The position numbers and the translations under genes are program-made. Shown piece after piece: positions 37,274 through 46,514 of a stretch of DNA of 64,000 nucleotides (within the stretch, counting starts at the first letter, position 1; every line of letters begins with the position of its first letter). The stretch spans positions 156,981 to 220,980 of the forward strand of contig JAYELL010000001.1 in the NCBI GenBank assembly GCA_034717495.1. The letters are read 5' to 3'. The notes below the pieces were generated by a model. The model had not been told where the DNA came from. It searched no databases and saw nothing but the letters and a program-made list of their open reading frames with translations. Origin of the DNA: Chloroflexota bacterium. GTDB lineage: Bacteria > Chloroflexota > Anaerolineae > JAAEKA01.

Positions 37274-37752
37274 CGTGTATTCGCCTTCATGCTGATGGGT
37301 TCAGGCCGCACCCTTCGACAAGCTCAGGATGCATGCTTCTCTTTCGGGCATTCAGTGACAGGAAAATGTGCCTTGGTCGGCACCCTTCGATACGGCCTGG
37401 CTCGTGCCTCGCGGCGGCCTACTCAGGATGCACGTTCTTGGGACAGACCTGTGCGCCGTTCGTTCTTTCAGGCCGCACCCTTCGATAGGGCCTGGCTGGC
37501 TAGCTCTCGCACCGTCTGCTACCTCACGGTACGCCTGTTGGCGTGACGTCACGCACAGCCCGCTGGCGTCGTGCCTCGCGGCGGCCTGCTCAGGATGCAG
37601 GTTTCTCTTTCGGGCATTCAGTGCCTTGGTCTGCATCCTGAGCAGGTCACGAGCTGCCCGAAAGGGCCGCCTGTCGGCGTGTCGAGGGACCGTGTCGAAG
37701 GGTGCCGGTGTATCTTTCAGGCCGCACCCTTCGACACGGTCAGGACAATCGG
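37274..37752. repeat. Repeat-rich intercistronic region with two strong stem-loops
   Basis: No gene here. It contains several copies of a 'gcacccttcga' motif (near 37312, 37381, 37475, 37690 inverted and 37724) and two long inverted repeats. One is 37585-37600 pairing with 37631-37646 (16 bp perfect, CCTGCTCAGGATGCAG). The other is 37688-37705 pairing with 37724-37741 (18 bp perfect). A segment at 37491-37553 is an inverted near-copy of 54701-54757. Confidence 0.8.
37688..37741 (-). promoter_or_regulatory. 18-bp stem-loop after the binding-protein gene
   Basis: Perfect 18-bp inverted repeat (GACCGTGTCGAAGGGTGC and its complement) with an 18-base loop, starting 11 bases after the binding-protein stop. 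There is no T-run, so it looks like an mRNA-stabilising or partial-termination structure that would raise binding protein over permease, as in other sugar ABC operons. Confidence 0.6.
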
Positions 37753-39108
37753 TTATTTCGGATAGCCATTGGTTGCCAGGAAGGCGTCCACTTCCTGGCA
37801 GATGTCTGCAACGGCCTCTTCGACGCTTGCCTCACCGGCCCAAATTCGCTGAAGCCCTGGGCTGATGATTGAACCGTCCAACTCACCCCACTCGGGGAAG
37901 TAACCGAAACGACCGACCCTGGCGTTTTCTCCCTCTGTCAGGAAGGCCTGGCGGTTGGCCGGCGGTTGTCCCGATTCAAGGAAGGCATCCGATCTGGCCG
38001 TCGACTGAAGCGCCGGGAAGATCTCGCCGGAGGCGGTGTAGATCTTTTGGCCACCGTCAGTGCTCTGGAGCCAGCTCAAGAACGTCCACGCCTCTTCCTT
38101 GTTGTCGCTGCCGCTGCTCATCACCCAGGCAGCGCCACCGGCGCTGGCCGATCGCTGGCCACCGTTGGGGAAGGGCACAACGGTCACGTCGTAGTTCATG
38201 TCGGCTCCGTTGAAGGCTGAGACGCGACTGGCGTTCTGGATGATCATTGCCACCTGGCCACTCTGGAACACGGCGGCGTCCCCGCCGGCCTGGCTCAGAT
38301 TGGCATCCCGCATAGCGTAGTTGTTTTCCATCATGTCGCCGAAGAACTGAAGCGCTTCGACCGCCGCCGGTTCTGTCAGCGTACACTTCGATGGATTGCG
38401 CATGTCGTCCAGGATGCTGCCCCGGTTCTGGCCGACCCAGAGCTGGTATTTGCCCCCCTCCATGCCAAGGGCATGGCGAACCACCCGGCCGGTATCCTCG
38501 ACGACAGTCAGTACTTCGCTTGCATCGAGAAGGGCATCCCAGGACCAGGTCTCATCGGGATAGGCCAAACCTGCTTCGTCGAAGACATCCTTGTTGTAGT
38601 AGAGCACCTCGAGTCCGATGTCTCTTGGAAAGCCAAAGACATTTCCATCGTACATGGCGGACTCCAGCAGGGCCGGCCAGTAGTCACCCAGATCGTAGCC
38701 GCTCTTTTCGATCCACGGATCCAGGTTTTCCAGCACGCCGTCCGCTGCGTAGCGGGGCGTTGGCCAGAGGAAGAGCACATCAGGAATCGCCGAAGAATCG
38801 CCGCTGGCCCAGAGGGTCTGAACCTTGGTGAAGTAATCGCTCCATGGCTCGACCATCAAGTCAATTTTGATATCCGGATTCTCGGCCATGAAAGCGTCGG
38901 CCACATTCTGGTGGGTCGTGGCTTCCTCGGGGCTACCCCAGAAAGCCCACAGCACTGATGTTGGCTCTTCTGCAGCCGGTTCGTCGGCCGCACCAGTGTC
39001 AGGGGCGGCTGGCGGCGCCACCGGTCCAGTGGGCGCGACGCACGCACCCAGCAGTAGTAGCGCTGCAATCAAAAGGGAAAAAAAGGTGAATGTTCTTCCA
39101 GGTCTCAT
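37753..39108 (-). CDS. Sugar ABC transporter substrate-binding lipoprotein
   Basis: A 451-aa extracellular binding lipoprotein: signal with lipobox LLGAC (Cys at about 24), an Ala/Pro linker, then a family 1 solute-binding fold (VLWAFWGSPEEATTHQNVADAFMAENPDIKIDLM, DVLFLWPTPRYAADGVLENLDPW, GGAAWVMSSGSDNKEEAWTFLSWL). It delivers sugar to the MalF/MalG-type permeases. ATG 39108 has GGAGGAG five bases upstream, far better than the longer TTG at 39144. It starts 32 bases after the glycosidase stop. Confidence 0.93.
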   Translation of the reverse strand: MRPGRTFTFFSLLIAALLLLGACVAPTGPVAPPAAPDTGAADEPAAEEPTSVLWAFWGSPEEATTHQNVADAFMAENPDIKIDLMVEPWSDYFTKVQTLWASGDSSAIPDVLFLWPTPRYAADGVLENLDPWIEKSGYDLGDYWPALLESAMYDGNVFGFPRDIGLEVLYYNKDVFDEAGLAYPDETWSWDALLDASEVLTVVEDTGRVVRHALGMEGGKYQLWVGQNRGSILDDMRNPSKCTLTEPAAVEALQFFGDMMENNYAMRDANLSQAGGDAAVFQSGQVAMIIQNASRVSAFNGADMNYDVTVVPFPNGGQRSASAGGAAWVMSSGSDNKEEAWTFLSWLQSTDGGQKIYTASGEIFPALQSTARSDAFLESGQPPANRQAFLTEGENARVGRFGYFPEWGELDGSIISPGLQRIWAGEASVEEAVADICQEVDAFLATNGYPK

Positions 39109-39140
39109 GATTTCTCCTCCTGGTTGTGTCAGGAGTGGTC

Positions 39141-40475
39141 TCAAGCTGGACCACCACCGGGTTGATCGTACACTTCGTTTACCTCAGCCGCAACGGCAGA
39201 TTGCGGCTTTGCCTGAAGTAACTGATTGAAGAGCGGTAGTTCGCCAGTGCGAACAGCATGCTCCGCGTAGAGAAACATGGCGGCCGACCATGCCTGCCGA
39301 GCATAGCCCATGGGATGGCCGCTTTCGCCATGCATCCACTCATTGAATTCCCACTGTGCCATCGTACCCTGGCGATTTGCCTCGGCAAGGGAGACTAGAA
39401 GGCGCCGGGCTTTCTCTTGCCAGCCATGTCTCACCAGTGCCGCGACGTGAAAGCCACCGATCATCGGCCAGATTCCGCCGTTATGATATTGATGCGGTAG
39501 ATTGAGGTTGCGGCTGCGGTAGTATTCTCGCCAGTTGGCCTCGCTTGGATAGATGGGTGGGTGGATAGCCTTGGTTGGGTATGGTTCGGCCATTCCGACC
39601 TGGTGCATGTAACGCAGGATATGCTCGGCCCGGTGCCGGTCAGTCACACCGGTCAAGATCGCCAAAAGGTTGCCCAGGCTGTCACACCAATCGCCATACT
39701 CGCGGAAGGCGATCCATGGCAGATAAAAGGGTCTGCTGGAAATGGTGCCGACATTGTGATAGACCATGAACCATTCCAGGCGAATGGCCTTGAGCTTTTC
39801 CAGGTGTTCGGCAAAATGCTCCGCAACCCAGCAGCGGTCAACCCACATCAGCAGGTTGATGCGTTCATGGATCCCGGCAGCATCCACCGCTGGCGTCGGG
39901 CGCTCAGAATGCTCGGGCAGGACGCCAAACATTTTTTCAAAGGCAAGCATCGCCGCATAGTAGAGCACGTTGTCGTAGAGGACATTGTAGCGAACCGCCA
40001 GCAGATCCATCCAATCGCCGGCTTCCGGAACCTCCAGCAAGCCGCATTCATTCATATCCTGATACTCGAGCCACTGGATTGCGTCGCAGATATGCTTCCA
40101 GTGTGTTTGCACGAAATCGATATCGCCGGTTATTTCAAGGTGCAGGTAGTGGCCAAGAACGTACCAGAGGTTCGAATCCATGGCGCCTGCGTTTTCGGTG
40201 CTGACGTAGCCGGTATCGGGGTTAACGTTGAGTTGGATCATGCCCAGACGAGACTGGTGGGTGGACATCACCTCCAGCGAGGCACGTCCAGCATCCAACA
40301 GCTCAGAGTCGCCCGTGGCAGCGGCGCCGAGATAGATGATCATGCTGTCCCGGGCCCAGATCTGTGGATAACCGGATGCCAGGGCCGAGGCTTTGAAGCC
40401 GTGAGCGGTGGCGCAATCGCGTAAAATGTCCAAAGCCCGTTGTCGGGTTTCGTTGATTTTCAAGACTGAATCCAT
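39141..40475 (-). CDS. (alpha/alpha)6-barrel glycoside hydrolase-like protein
   Basis: A 444-aa cytoplasmic protein without a signal peptide, first gene of the sugar-uptake operon. Features QIWARDSMIIYLGA, STENAGAMDSNLWYVLGH, PEAGDWMDL and QYHNGGIWPMIGGFHVAALVRHG resemble the (alpha/alpha)6-barrel enzymes of the GH100 neutral invertase and amylo-1,6-glucosidase/GH63 groups. The acidic residues in WARDS and GDWMD are likely catalytic candidates. It would hydrolyse the imported oligosaccharide. The exact family and substrate remain open. Confidence 0.8.
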   Translation of the reverse strand: MDSVLKINETRQRALDILRDCATAHGFKASALASGYPQIWARDSMIIYLGAAATGDSELLDAGRASLEVMSTHQSRLGMIQLNVNPDTGYVSTENAGAMDSNLWYVLGHYLHLEITGDIDFVQTHWKHICDAIQWLEYQDMNECGLLEVPEAGDWMDLLAVRYNVLYDNVLYYAAMLAFEKMFGVLPEHSERPTPAVDAAGIHERINLLMWVDRCWVAEHFAEHLEKLKAIRLEWFMVYHNVGTISSRPFYLPWIAFREYGDWCDSLGNLLAILTGVTDRHRAEHILRYMHQVGMAEPYPTKAIHPPIYPSEANWREYYRSRNLNLPHQYHNGGIWPMIGGFHVAALVRHGWQEKARRLLVSLAEANRQGTMAQWEFNEWMHGESGHPMGYARQAWSAAMFLYAEHAVRTGELPLFNQLLQAKPQSAVAAEVNEVYDQPGGGPA

Positions 40476-40570
40476 GGCGAATTGACAAATGCCAAAGCTT
40501 TTGTAGCCGGAAGGCTGCTACGAATGGTGATCTGGGTGTTCTGTGGTTGTCGAGCAGGTGTGTATTGCGT

Positions 40571-40599
40571 ATGATAACATTTCTTTGCAAGTCCTGCAA
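40571..40599 (-). promoter_or_regulatory. Promoter candidate for the sugar-uptake operon
   Basis: Minus-strand TATCAT (40576-40571) with TTGCAG 17 bases upstream (40599-40594), about 95 bases before the glycosidase start. A direct repeat CTTGCAggaCTTGCA overlaps the -35. Confidence 0.35.
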
Positions 40600-40606
40600 G
40601 GTCTTT

Positions 40607-42313
40607 TCAATCCTCGCGCGTGATCTGTACGAGTTCGTTCTTTGCGATATCGTCGATAACTGAGCTACCACCGTCGGGCCAGGTGACCGTGAGCCTGGGG
40701 ATCGTGGCATCCGTGGGGATGCCGAAATGTGTGCGGGCGGGATCCCCGGAGAGATAACCACTGCCGGCTCGCACTTCCCGCGTCAACAGGCCAATGCTGG
40801 TTTCCAGAGCAATGGTACTACCCAGGGCTCGGCTGTTTTTGCTGCCGGGCCAGAAAAGATCAACCTGGAGGCTATCACCTCCGCAGAGCCGATTCTCGAA
40901 TAGCTGTGCCGGGCCACGCAAGTTGTTTACCACTGCGTCCAGGTCGCCGTCGCCATCCATGTCTCCCAGGCTCATGCCCCGTCCACTGCCGGTAGAACCG
41001 AGATTCCAGCCAGGCTCGGCCTGGAACTGGCCCATTCCCAGGTTGCGAAACACCTGGTCGGACTCAACCAGTTCGTGATCGGGAAGGTGGCTGAAAAGTC
41101 CTGCTTCGATCATGCCGTTGACGATATACAGGTCCAGCCAGCCATCCTGATCCAGATCAGCGAACTTACTGGACCAACTCCAACCTGTTGCTTCCACCCC
41201 TCGTGCCTCGGCATCTTCCTGAAAATCGCCACCCTGGTTGATCTGGAGAACGTTACGCATTACCTGCGGGTCATCGGGATCCATCTCATGGTCCATATCA
41301 TGCATGATCGGTTCCCAGGCTGCCATGGTTGCCGGGTCGTCGCTGTAGGGCATCATGTCTGTGGCGAACAAATCGAGCAGGCCGTCGTTGTTGATATCGC
41401 CCGCGTCCAGGCTCATGGTACTGCGGGTGGTACTCGCGAAGGGTATGACCGCCCGCCAATCCCCGCGGTCGTTCAACCAGATCTGGTCCTGGACAGAAAA
41501 GTCGTTGCCCACGACAATGTCTTTCAGCCCATCGTTGTCGACGTCGAAGAGTATGATCGACATTGCCTGGGATTGCTCGGATAATGACCGGGGTCTGAAG
41601 GCGCCATCACGGTTTTCGTGGACCGTGACTCCACCACCGCCGCCGAGCAGGAAATCGTTGCCCAGATCGACCAGCAGACTGGCGTCGTAGGACCCGGTTA
41701 CCAGGTCCAGGTCGTTGTCTCCGTCGAGATCACCCCAGTTCATCGCGTAGGCCAGCGCTGCAATACCCGGTAGAACCTCCTGCTGGAAACGTTCTTTTCC
41801 CGGTTGGCCTGTGTTTCGCCAGTAGTTGACGGCGCCAGTGCGGCGGGTAAACACGATGTCCTGCAACCCATCGCCATCTACATCCACGATGTAGACGGCC
41901 CTGGAGTCGCCATGGGGCAGTGTCAGGGTCTCGAACTCCAGGTTTCCCTGATTCAGCAGAATGGTATTCATGCCGGCGTGGTTTGCCAGGACAATGTCGA
42001 GATCATCGTCGCCATCCAGATCGTTGATTGCAACACCGGCGCCGTTGGCTTCGAATTGCTCCACGGCCTCGCCCGGCACGGTCGTTTCGTGGTCCAGGGT
42101 ATGGACGAAGAATCTTTCAGCGCATGGCTCAGATGCTTCGAAAAAAGAAATCGACTCCGTTACTACCGGCACGATGTTGGTTGTGGCAACCGGTGGAGGG
42201 GCGGGGGTTGCTGGCGGATAGCAGGCGGTTGTCAAAAGGGCTGAAACCAGGAGGATAGCAGACAGGCGACTAACTGGCCTGGCAAGCGGGGAAAATGCGG
42301 GTATTGATTTCAT
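40607..42313 (-). CDS. FG-GAP/VCBS-repeat lipoprotein with UnbV/ASPIC-like C-terminus (CRTAC1-like)
   Basis: A 568-aa lipoprotein (lipobox LTTAC, Cys31) followed by a Pro-rich linker and a seven-bladed-propeller-like series of FG-GAP calcium loops (INDLDGDDDLDIVLAN, VDVDGDGLQDIVFT, WGDLDGDNDLDLVTG, FDVDNDGLKDIVVG, AGDINNDGLLDLFA, FADLDQDGWLDLYIVN, LGDMDGDGDLDAVVNN). The end reads as an ASPIC/UnbV domain (REVRAGSGYLSGDPARTHFGI, VTWPDGGSSVI). It is likely surface-exposed for binding or adhesion. GGAG sits six bases before ATG 42313. It is upstream of the glycosidase gene on the same strand, 131 bases apart; functional linkage is not evident. Confidence 0.88.
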   Translation of the reverse strand: MKSIPAFSPLARPVSRLSAILLVSALLTTACYPPATPAPPPVATTNIVPVVTESISFFEASEPCAERFFVHTLDHETTVPGEAVEQFEANGAGVAINDLDGDDDLDIVLANHAGMNTILLNQGNLEFETLTLPHGDSRAVYIVDVDGDGLQDIVFTRRTGAVNYWRNTGQPGKERFQQEVLPGIAALAYAMNWGDLDGDNDLDLVTGSYDASLLVDLGNDFLLGGGGGVTVHENRDGAFRPRSLSEQSQAMSIILFDVDNDGLKDIVVGNDFSVQDQIWLNDRGDWRAVIPFASTTRSTMSLDAGDINNDGLLDLFATDMMPYSDDPATMAAWEPIMHDMDHEMDPDDPQVMRNVLQINQGGDFQEDAEARGVEATGWSWSSKFADLDQDGWLDLYIVNGMIEAGLFSHLPDHELVESDQVFRNLGMGQFQAEPGWNLGSTGSGRGMSLGDMDGDGDLDAVVNNLRGPAQLFENRLCGGDSLQVDLFWPGSKNSRALGSTIALETSIGLLTREVRAGSGYLSGDPARTHFGIPTDATIPRLTVTWPDGGSSVIDDIAKNELVQITRED

Positions 42314-42420
42314 GGGGCACTCCGGTCGCGAATCGTCGGGCGGAAAAAAGTGGTTGGCGGGCGATCAGCATCTTCACCGTTCCTGGCACAATGATACGAT
42401 AGCTCGGACGAAAGAGAGTT

Positions 42421-42449
42421 TTGACAGGTGCTGACTTGTGTGTTAGCAT
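42421..42449 (+). promoter_or_regulatory. Promoter for the CBM48 gene
   Basis: Perfect TTGACA (42421-42426), 17-base spacer, TAGCAT (42444-42449). The predicted transcript starts about 25 bases before ATG 42482. Confidence 0.6.
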
Positions 42450-42481
42450 CCGTCAAACTTCTCCAAACGTAACAGAGGGAC

Positions 42482-42805
42482 ATGATTCAAAAGTTGTTTA
42501 CAAAAAGTGACACCGATACGGTGTGCCGTGTGACCTTTTCACTGCCAGAAGAGATATGGGCTTCTGAGGTATACCTGGTGGGCGATTTCAACGATTGGAA
42601 TCGCAGGTCTCATCCCCTTCAGCAAGACTCGAATGGGCGATGGGTCGTCGTGCTTGACCTGCCCGCGGGGCCGGCCTACGGATTCCGCTATTTCTGCGAT
42701 GGCGAGTGGTTGAACGATAACCAGGCCGATGCCTATTGGGAAAACCCCCACGGCGGTCATAACTCCGTTCTCTTCACCGAGGTTCCTTCGGCGAGCGACG
42801 AATGA
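42482..42805 (+). CDS. Stand-alone CBM48/isoamylase N-terminal domain protein
   Basis: A 107-aa protein that is a single glycogen/starch-binding early-set domain: VTFSLPEEIWASEVYLVGDFNDWN, with the GDFNDWN signature, then GRWVVVLDLPAGPAYGFRYFCDGEWLND, and a C-terminal NPHGGHNSVLF. The Trp residues in NDWN and GEWLND are typical glycan contacts. No catalytic domain is attached and no signal peptide is present. It may target a partner protein to glycogen. It has its own promoter and lies between two minus-strand genes. Confidence 0.85.
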   Translation: MIQKLFTKSDTDTVCRVTFSLPEEIWASEVYLVGDFNDWNRRSHPLQQDSNGRWVVVLDLPAGPAYGFRYFCDGEWLNDNQADAYWENPHGGHNSVLFTEVPSASDE

Positions 42806-42865
42806 TGGGTCGTGCCTCGTGCGCAAAACGTTGGTTTGCTCAATAACCGCGTCGCCCCGCCGCTC

Positions 42866-44236
42866 TCAATCTGAGGCATTGGCGAAGACATCGATCAACC
42901 TGCCCACAACCTTGATTCCCTCGAAAAAATCATCCAGCCGAATGTTCTCATCCGGTGCATGGACGCGACTGCCATAGTATGCGACGCCGGTAGACGCTAC
43001 CGGTACGCCATGAATGCCACAGAGTTCGTGCATGGGACCGCTGCCGGCAGCCGATGGATAGACCAACGGTTCGGCTTGATCGACTGCTCTCAACGCTCCA
43101 ACAACCGCCCGAGCGATCAGAGCGTCGGGGGATGTGCGGGAGGGTATCAAGCCATCCTGGCAATTCGTGATTTCTACATCGTCAAAGCCGCGACGGTCGA
43201 GATGCTCTCTCAACAGGCCCAGAGCCAGATCGGGGGTAAGATCGGGGACCAGGCGAAAGTCGAGTTTCGCCATGGCGGTCGCAGGGACTACTGTTTTTGA
43301 GCCGGTTCCAGTGTAGCCACTCAACATGCCGTTAATTGAGCACGACGGTGCCATCAGGAGGCGTTCCAGGGCAGCGTTGCCGCTCAACCCGCCCAGCAGA
43401 CCCTGGTGCAGTCCGAGGGAATTTTCAATCGCCTTGTCATCAAAGGGCAATGTCTCAAGCAGGGCTCGATCGGCCTGCGTTACAGGCCTCACGTGGTCCA
43501 TGAATCCATCGACGGTGATCTGACCATCGGAGGCGCGAAGGGTGCCAAGTGCCTCGACCAATCGCCAGGCGGCATTGGGCAAGATTCCGCCATATCCGGA
43601 ATGGGCATCGGTTGCCGCGGTACTCACCCGAAACTCCACCGGCAGAATCCCTTTGACGCCCAGATTGACCACCGGCCGGTCGTCGGTGCTCTTTTCGCCA
43701 TATTCCCAGAGGCAGCCATCGGCTTTGCCGATCAGGTTCCCATTTTCGGCGGCAAAACCAAACAGGTGCGAACTACCCATCTCTTCCTCGCCCTCGATGA
43801 TGTAGAGGATACGAAGGGGCAATGGACCTGACGTATCCTGGAAAGCCTTGATGGCGGTGAGCCGGGCCAACAGGTCTCCCTTGTTATCGGCCACTCCGCG
43901 TGCGAAGAACGTTCCGTCCCGGATCTCTGGCACGAACGGGGGCGAATGCCACTGGTCCAGTGGGTCAGGGGGTTGCACGTCATAGTGGTTGTAGATCATG
44001 AGGCAGCGGGGTCCGTCGCCGGCTTCGGCAATGATAAGGGGTGGTCCTCCACCCTGGGGAACCAGATTGGTGGTCAGACCTGCGTCGTGACACAAGTCAA
44101 CGGTAAAGCCGGCCGCTTGCCGCATCGCGGGCCCGCCCTCCGCTGATACGCTGGCAATTCGACAAAATTCATCCAGGTTATCAAGGATGTTCTGTCGATT
44201 CTGTTCCAGATAGCTGTCAAATTGTTCGAAGTTCAT
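42866..44236 (-). CDS. M20 family dipeptidase-like metallopeptidase
   Basis: A 456-aa cytoplasmic zinc metallopeptidase. Metal and catalytic motifs are visible: NHYDVQPPDPLDQWHSPPF (His, Asp), GVADNKGD (Asp bridging the two metals), EGEEEMGS (catalytic Glu plus metal Glu), and a C-terminal SGPMHELCGIHGVP containing the last His. This order fits the PepV/CNDP-like branch of M20 that cleaves dipeptides. ATG 44236 has AGGAAAGAG upstream and is preferred over the longer 44278. It is divergent from the next M20 gene. Confidence 0.92.
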   Translation of the reverse strand: MNFEQFDSYLEQNRQNILDNLDEFCRIASVSAEGGPAMRQAAGFTVDLCHDAGLTTNLVPQGGGPPLIIAEAGDGPRCLMIYNHYDVQPPDPLDQWHSPPFVPEIRDGTFFARGVADNKGDLLARLTAIKAFQDTSGPLPLRILYIIEGEEEMGSSHLFGFAAENGNLIGKADGCLWEYGEKSTDDRPVVNLGVKGILPVEFRVSTAATDAHSGYGGILPNAAWRLVEALGTLRASDGQITVDGFMDHVRPVTQADRALLETLPFDDKAIENSLGLHQGLLGGLSGNAALERLLMAPSCSINGMLSGYTGTGSKTVVPATAMAKLDFRLVPDLTPDLALGLLREHLDRRGFDDVEITNCQDGLIPSRTSPDALIARAVVGALRAVDQAEPLVYPSAAGSGPMHELCGIHGVPVASTGVAYYGSRVHAPDENIRLDDFFEGIKVVGRLIDVFANASD

Positions 44237-44406
44237 GTTCAGGCTCTTTCCTGGTTCGAATGCGTCGCTGACAATCACTCAGCTTTTGCCTATGGGGCGA
44301 GGATGTGGCATACTCCTGCCCCGTTTTCGCGGTTTACTGGTGAACGATACCATAAATTGTGCAATTCCGGCAATTTGCCGGGCAGTGCAGGACAGGTGTT
44401 GGGAAG

Positions 44407-45558
44407 ATGTGTTTTGCGGCACAGGACATTGTAGATTACCTGGGGAGCTGCCGCCAGGAGATGGCCTTGTTCCTGGGGCAACTGGCCCGGGCAGAATCAC
44501 CAACTCTGGTACCGGAAAGCCAGAAGGTGGTTTTTGCCCTTCTTGCCGCCCAATTGCATGACATCGGTTATCGCATCCGCCACATCAAGCTGTCGAATAG
44601 CGGCGGTATTCTCCTCGCCCGACCTCCACGCCGCCGCTTCCAGCCTGTACAATTGCTTCTGGGTCATAGCGACACGGTGTGGCCGATTGGCACGCTTGAA
44701 GTCATGCCTGTGGAAGGTAGCGGCCGGATTATTCGAGGGCCCGGCGTGTTCGACATGAAGGGGGGGCTTACTCAGACCATTTTCGCTCTCAAGGCCATCC
44801 AGGCGCTGGGACTGGTGCCTGAAGTGACTCCGCTGGTGCTCGTCAATTCCGATGAGGAAACGGGCAGCATTGATTCTCACAGGTACATTCAGATGCTGGC
44901 GCGCGTGGCCAATCGTGCATTCGTGATGGAGCCGGCCCTGGGAGCACGAGGGAAACTCAAAACCAGGCGAAAAGGGTTCATGCGTTTCGATGTAACCATT
45001 TTGGGCAAGGCCTCTCATGCCGGATTGGCGCCCGAAGAGGGGGCAAGCGCAATTCTCGAGCTCTCTCACATCATTCAAAAACTGTTCGCTCTGAACGATC
45101 CGACCAGGGGCGTTACGGTCAATGTCGGCGTAGTAAACGGTGGATCGGGCGCGAACGTAGTAGCAGCCAAGTGTGTCGCTGAAGTGGACGTAAGATTTTT
45201 CACTTCGATCGAGGCGCTGGAGGTCGCTCACAGGATTCTGTCCCTGGAGACAGTGACCCCCGGTACCCGTGTTATGGTCGAAAAGGTGGGAGAAGCGCCG
45301 CCGCTGGAGCGGACACGCCGCAACCGAAAGTTGTGGCAGACAGCACGCGAATTGGCGAAGGCGATCGATCTGGATCTGGAGGAAGGGGCCTCGGGCGGGG
45401 GATCCGACGGCAACACGACCAGTCAGTTCACGGCAACACTGGATGGCCTTGGGGTCGTTGGGGACGGGGCCCATGCCCGGCATGAATTTGCTGACGGGGA
45501 TGCAATGGTTGAGCGTGCTGCCTTGTTGGCGCTGCTGGTTCTGGCTCCTCCTCTTTAA
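44407..45558 (+). CDS. M20 family peptidase, glutamate carboxypeptidase-like
   Basis: A 383-aa metallopeptidase of the carboxypeptidase G2-like branch. Motifs: LLGHSDTVWPIGT (His, Asp), GPGVFDMKGGLTQ (bridging Asp), NSDEETGSIDS (catalytic and metal Glu), dimerisation segment KASHAGLAPEEGASAI, and GASGGGSDGN near the end. Members release C-terminal glutamate or act on similar amides. ATG 44407 is preferred to the longer 44359, but the upstream GGGAAG is only weakly Shine-Dalgarno-like. No signal peptide. Confidence 0.9.
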   Translation: MCFAAQDIVDYLGSCRQEMALFLGQLARAESPTLVPESQKVVFALLAAQLHDIGYRIRHIKLSNSGGILLARPPRRRFQPVQLLLGHSDTVWPIGTLEVMPVEGSGRIIRGPGVFDMKGGLTQTIFALKAIQALGLVPEVTPLVLVNSDEETGSIDSHRYIQMLARVANRAFVMEPALGARGKLKTRRKGFMRFDVTILGKASHAGLAPEEGASAILELSHIIQKLFALNDPTRGVTVNVGVVNGGSGANVVAAKCVAEVDVRFFTSIEALEVAHRILSLETVTPGTRVMVEKVGEAPPLERTRRNRKLWQTARELAKAIDLDLEEGASGGGSDGNTTSQFTATLDGLGVVGDGAHARHEFADGDAMVERAALLALLVLAPPL

Positions 45559-45832
45559 GTACCAGGACGCCCGTTTTTTTTGCCCGGCGAGATAAAGGAT
45601 CTGCCACCAATTGCATCTTGCCAGGACAAAATTGCATTTTGACCTACTTCTTCGCACTGATTCTTGCTCCGGATTTCATTTCATTAGTGCAATAGTGCAA
45701 TTCGTGGCAAAAAGTCCTGTACTTCGGCTTCGTTCAGCACAGGTTCAGGCTTGTCCAGGTTAGGCAGCACAGGGAAGTCTGTTACCGTTAGGGCATAAGG
45801 CAGCGGCGGTCTTCGCGGGCGGTTGTTACTCT

Positions 45833-45861
45833 TTGCAAAGCCGTGGTGGGCGTGTTATACT
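45833..45861 (+). promoter_or_regulatory. Promoter for tandem GNAT genes
   Basis: TTGCAA (45833-45838), 17-base spacer, TATACT (45856-45861). The preceding part of this 386-base gap (45559-45832) holds no gene I can support. The predicted start near 45868 falls at the first of the direct repeats. Confidence 0.6.
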
Positions 45862-45865
45862 CTCC

Positions 45866-45935
45866 ATGACACAACGCGTCATCAACATGACACGTCATCA
45901 ACATGACACGTCATCAACATGACACGTCATTCAAC
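45866..45935 (+). repeat. 16-bp direct repeats with TGAC-N2-GTCA dyads in the leader
   Basis: Three consecutive units of ATGACACGTCATCAAC at 45887-45902, 45903-45918 and 45919-45935 (the last with one extra T). They are preceded at 45866-45886 by the same unit carrying a 5-base insertion. Each holds the half-site pair TGAC/GTCA, so the array looks like multiple binding sites for a dimeric regulator placed just after the -10. Confidence 0.75.
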
Positions 45936-45944
45936 GGGTGAGCA

Positions 45945-46514
45945 ATGAACATTGAACGGGAGTTATCATTCGAGACCGATGACGGTCTTGCCGTATGGGT
46001 GCGAAAAGAAGGTCCAGATGATGTTCCTTTTCTTCTGGAATTTTTTGAGCATATGGGGCCGGAGAGTCGCTACCAACGGTTTAACGAGGTGATCAATAAC
46101 CCAGATCCCGCTGTTGTGCGCCGGGAGGCCCAGCGATTGGTGCAACTTTCGAGTGAGCGAGGGGGTGGCTGGCTGGCTTTCTCTGATCTGCCCGACCAGA
46201 AGGACGCCATGATAGCTGGCGCGCATTTCGTGCGAACAGATCCGGATGCTGTTGAATTGGCTGTCAGTGTCAGGGATGATCTTCAGCGGCATGGAATCGC
46301 CACCCAGTTCCTGGCGCTTGTGGTCGAGCAGCTCCGATCAGAGGGGCTTAATACGATCAAGGCCTCTTTCCGGGCCGACAACAGAGCGGTTTGGGCCATG
46401 TTACGAAGCTTGCCTTATCGGGTTAGCGTCACCGTGTCTGGTAGCACCGCCGATATTTCTGTGGATATTCAATCGAGTGAACAGTTCGTTGGAGCAGGCC
46501 ATGATGAAGGATGA
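45945..46514 (+). CDS. GNAT family acetyltransferase (first of tandem pair)
   Basis: A 189-aa GNAT-fold protein that would transfer an acetyl group from acetyl-CoA to an amine. Features: VRKEGPDDVPFLLEFFEHMGPESRYQRF at the N-terminus (as in the acyltransferase domain of Pat-like proteins), and the CoA-binding VRDDLQRHGIATQFLALV with RxxGxA, followed by FRADNRAVWAMLRSL. GGTGA lies about six bases before ATG 45945. It overlaps the second GNAT gene by 14 bases. Substrate unknown. Confidence 0.85.
   Translation: MNIERELSFETDDGLAVWVRKEGPDDVPFLLEFFEHMGPESRYQRFNEVINNPDPAVVRREAQRLVQLSSERGGGWLAFSDLPDQKDAMIAGAHFVRTDPDAVELAVSVRDDLQRHGIATQFLALVVEQLRSEGLNTIKASFRADNRAVWAMLRSLPYRVSVTVSGSTADISVDIQSSEQFVGAGHDEG

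Noticed and set aside
45866..45935. Possible CRISPR array
   Set aside because: The 16-bp units are directly adjacent without variable spacers, and no cas gene is nearby.
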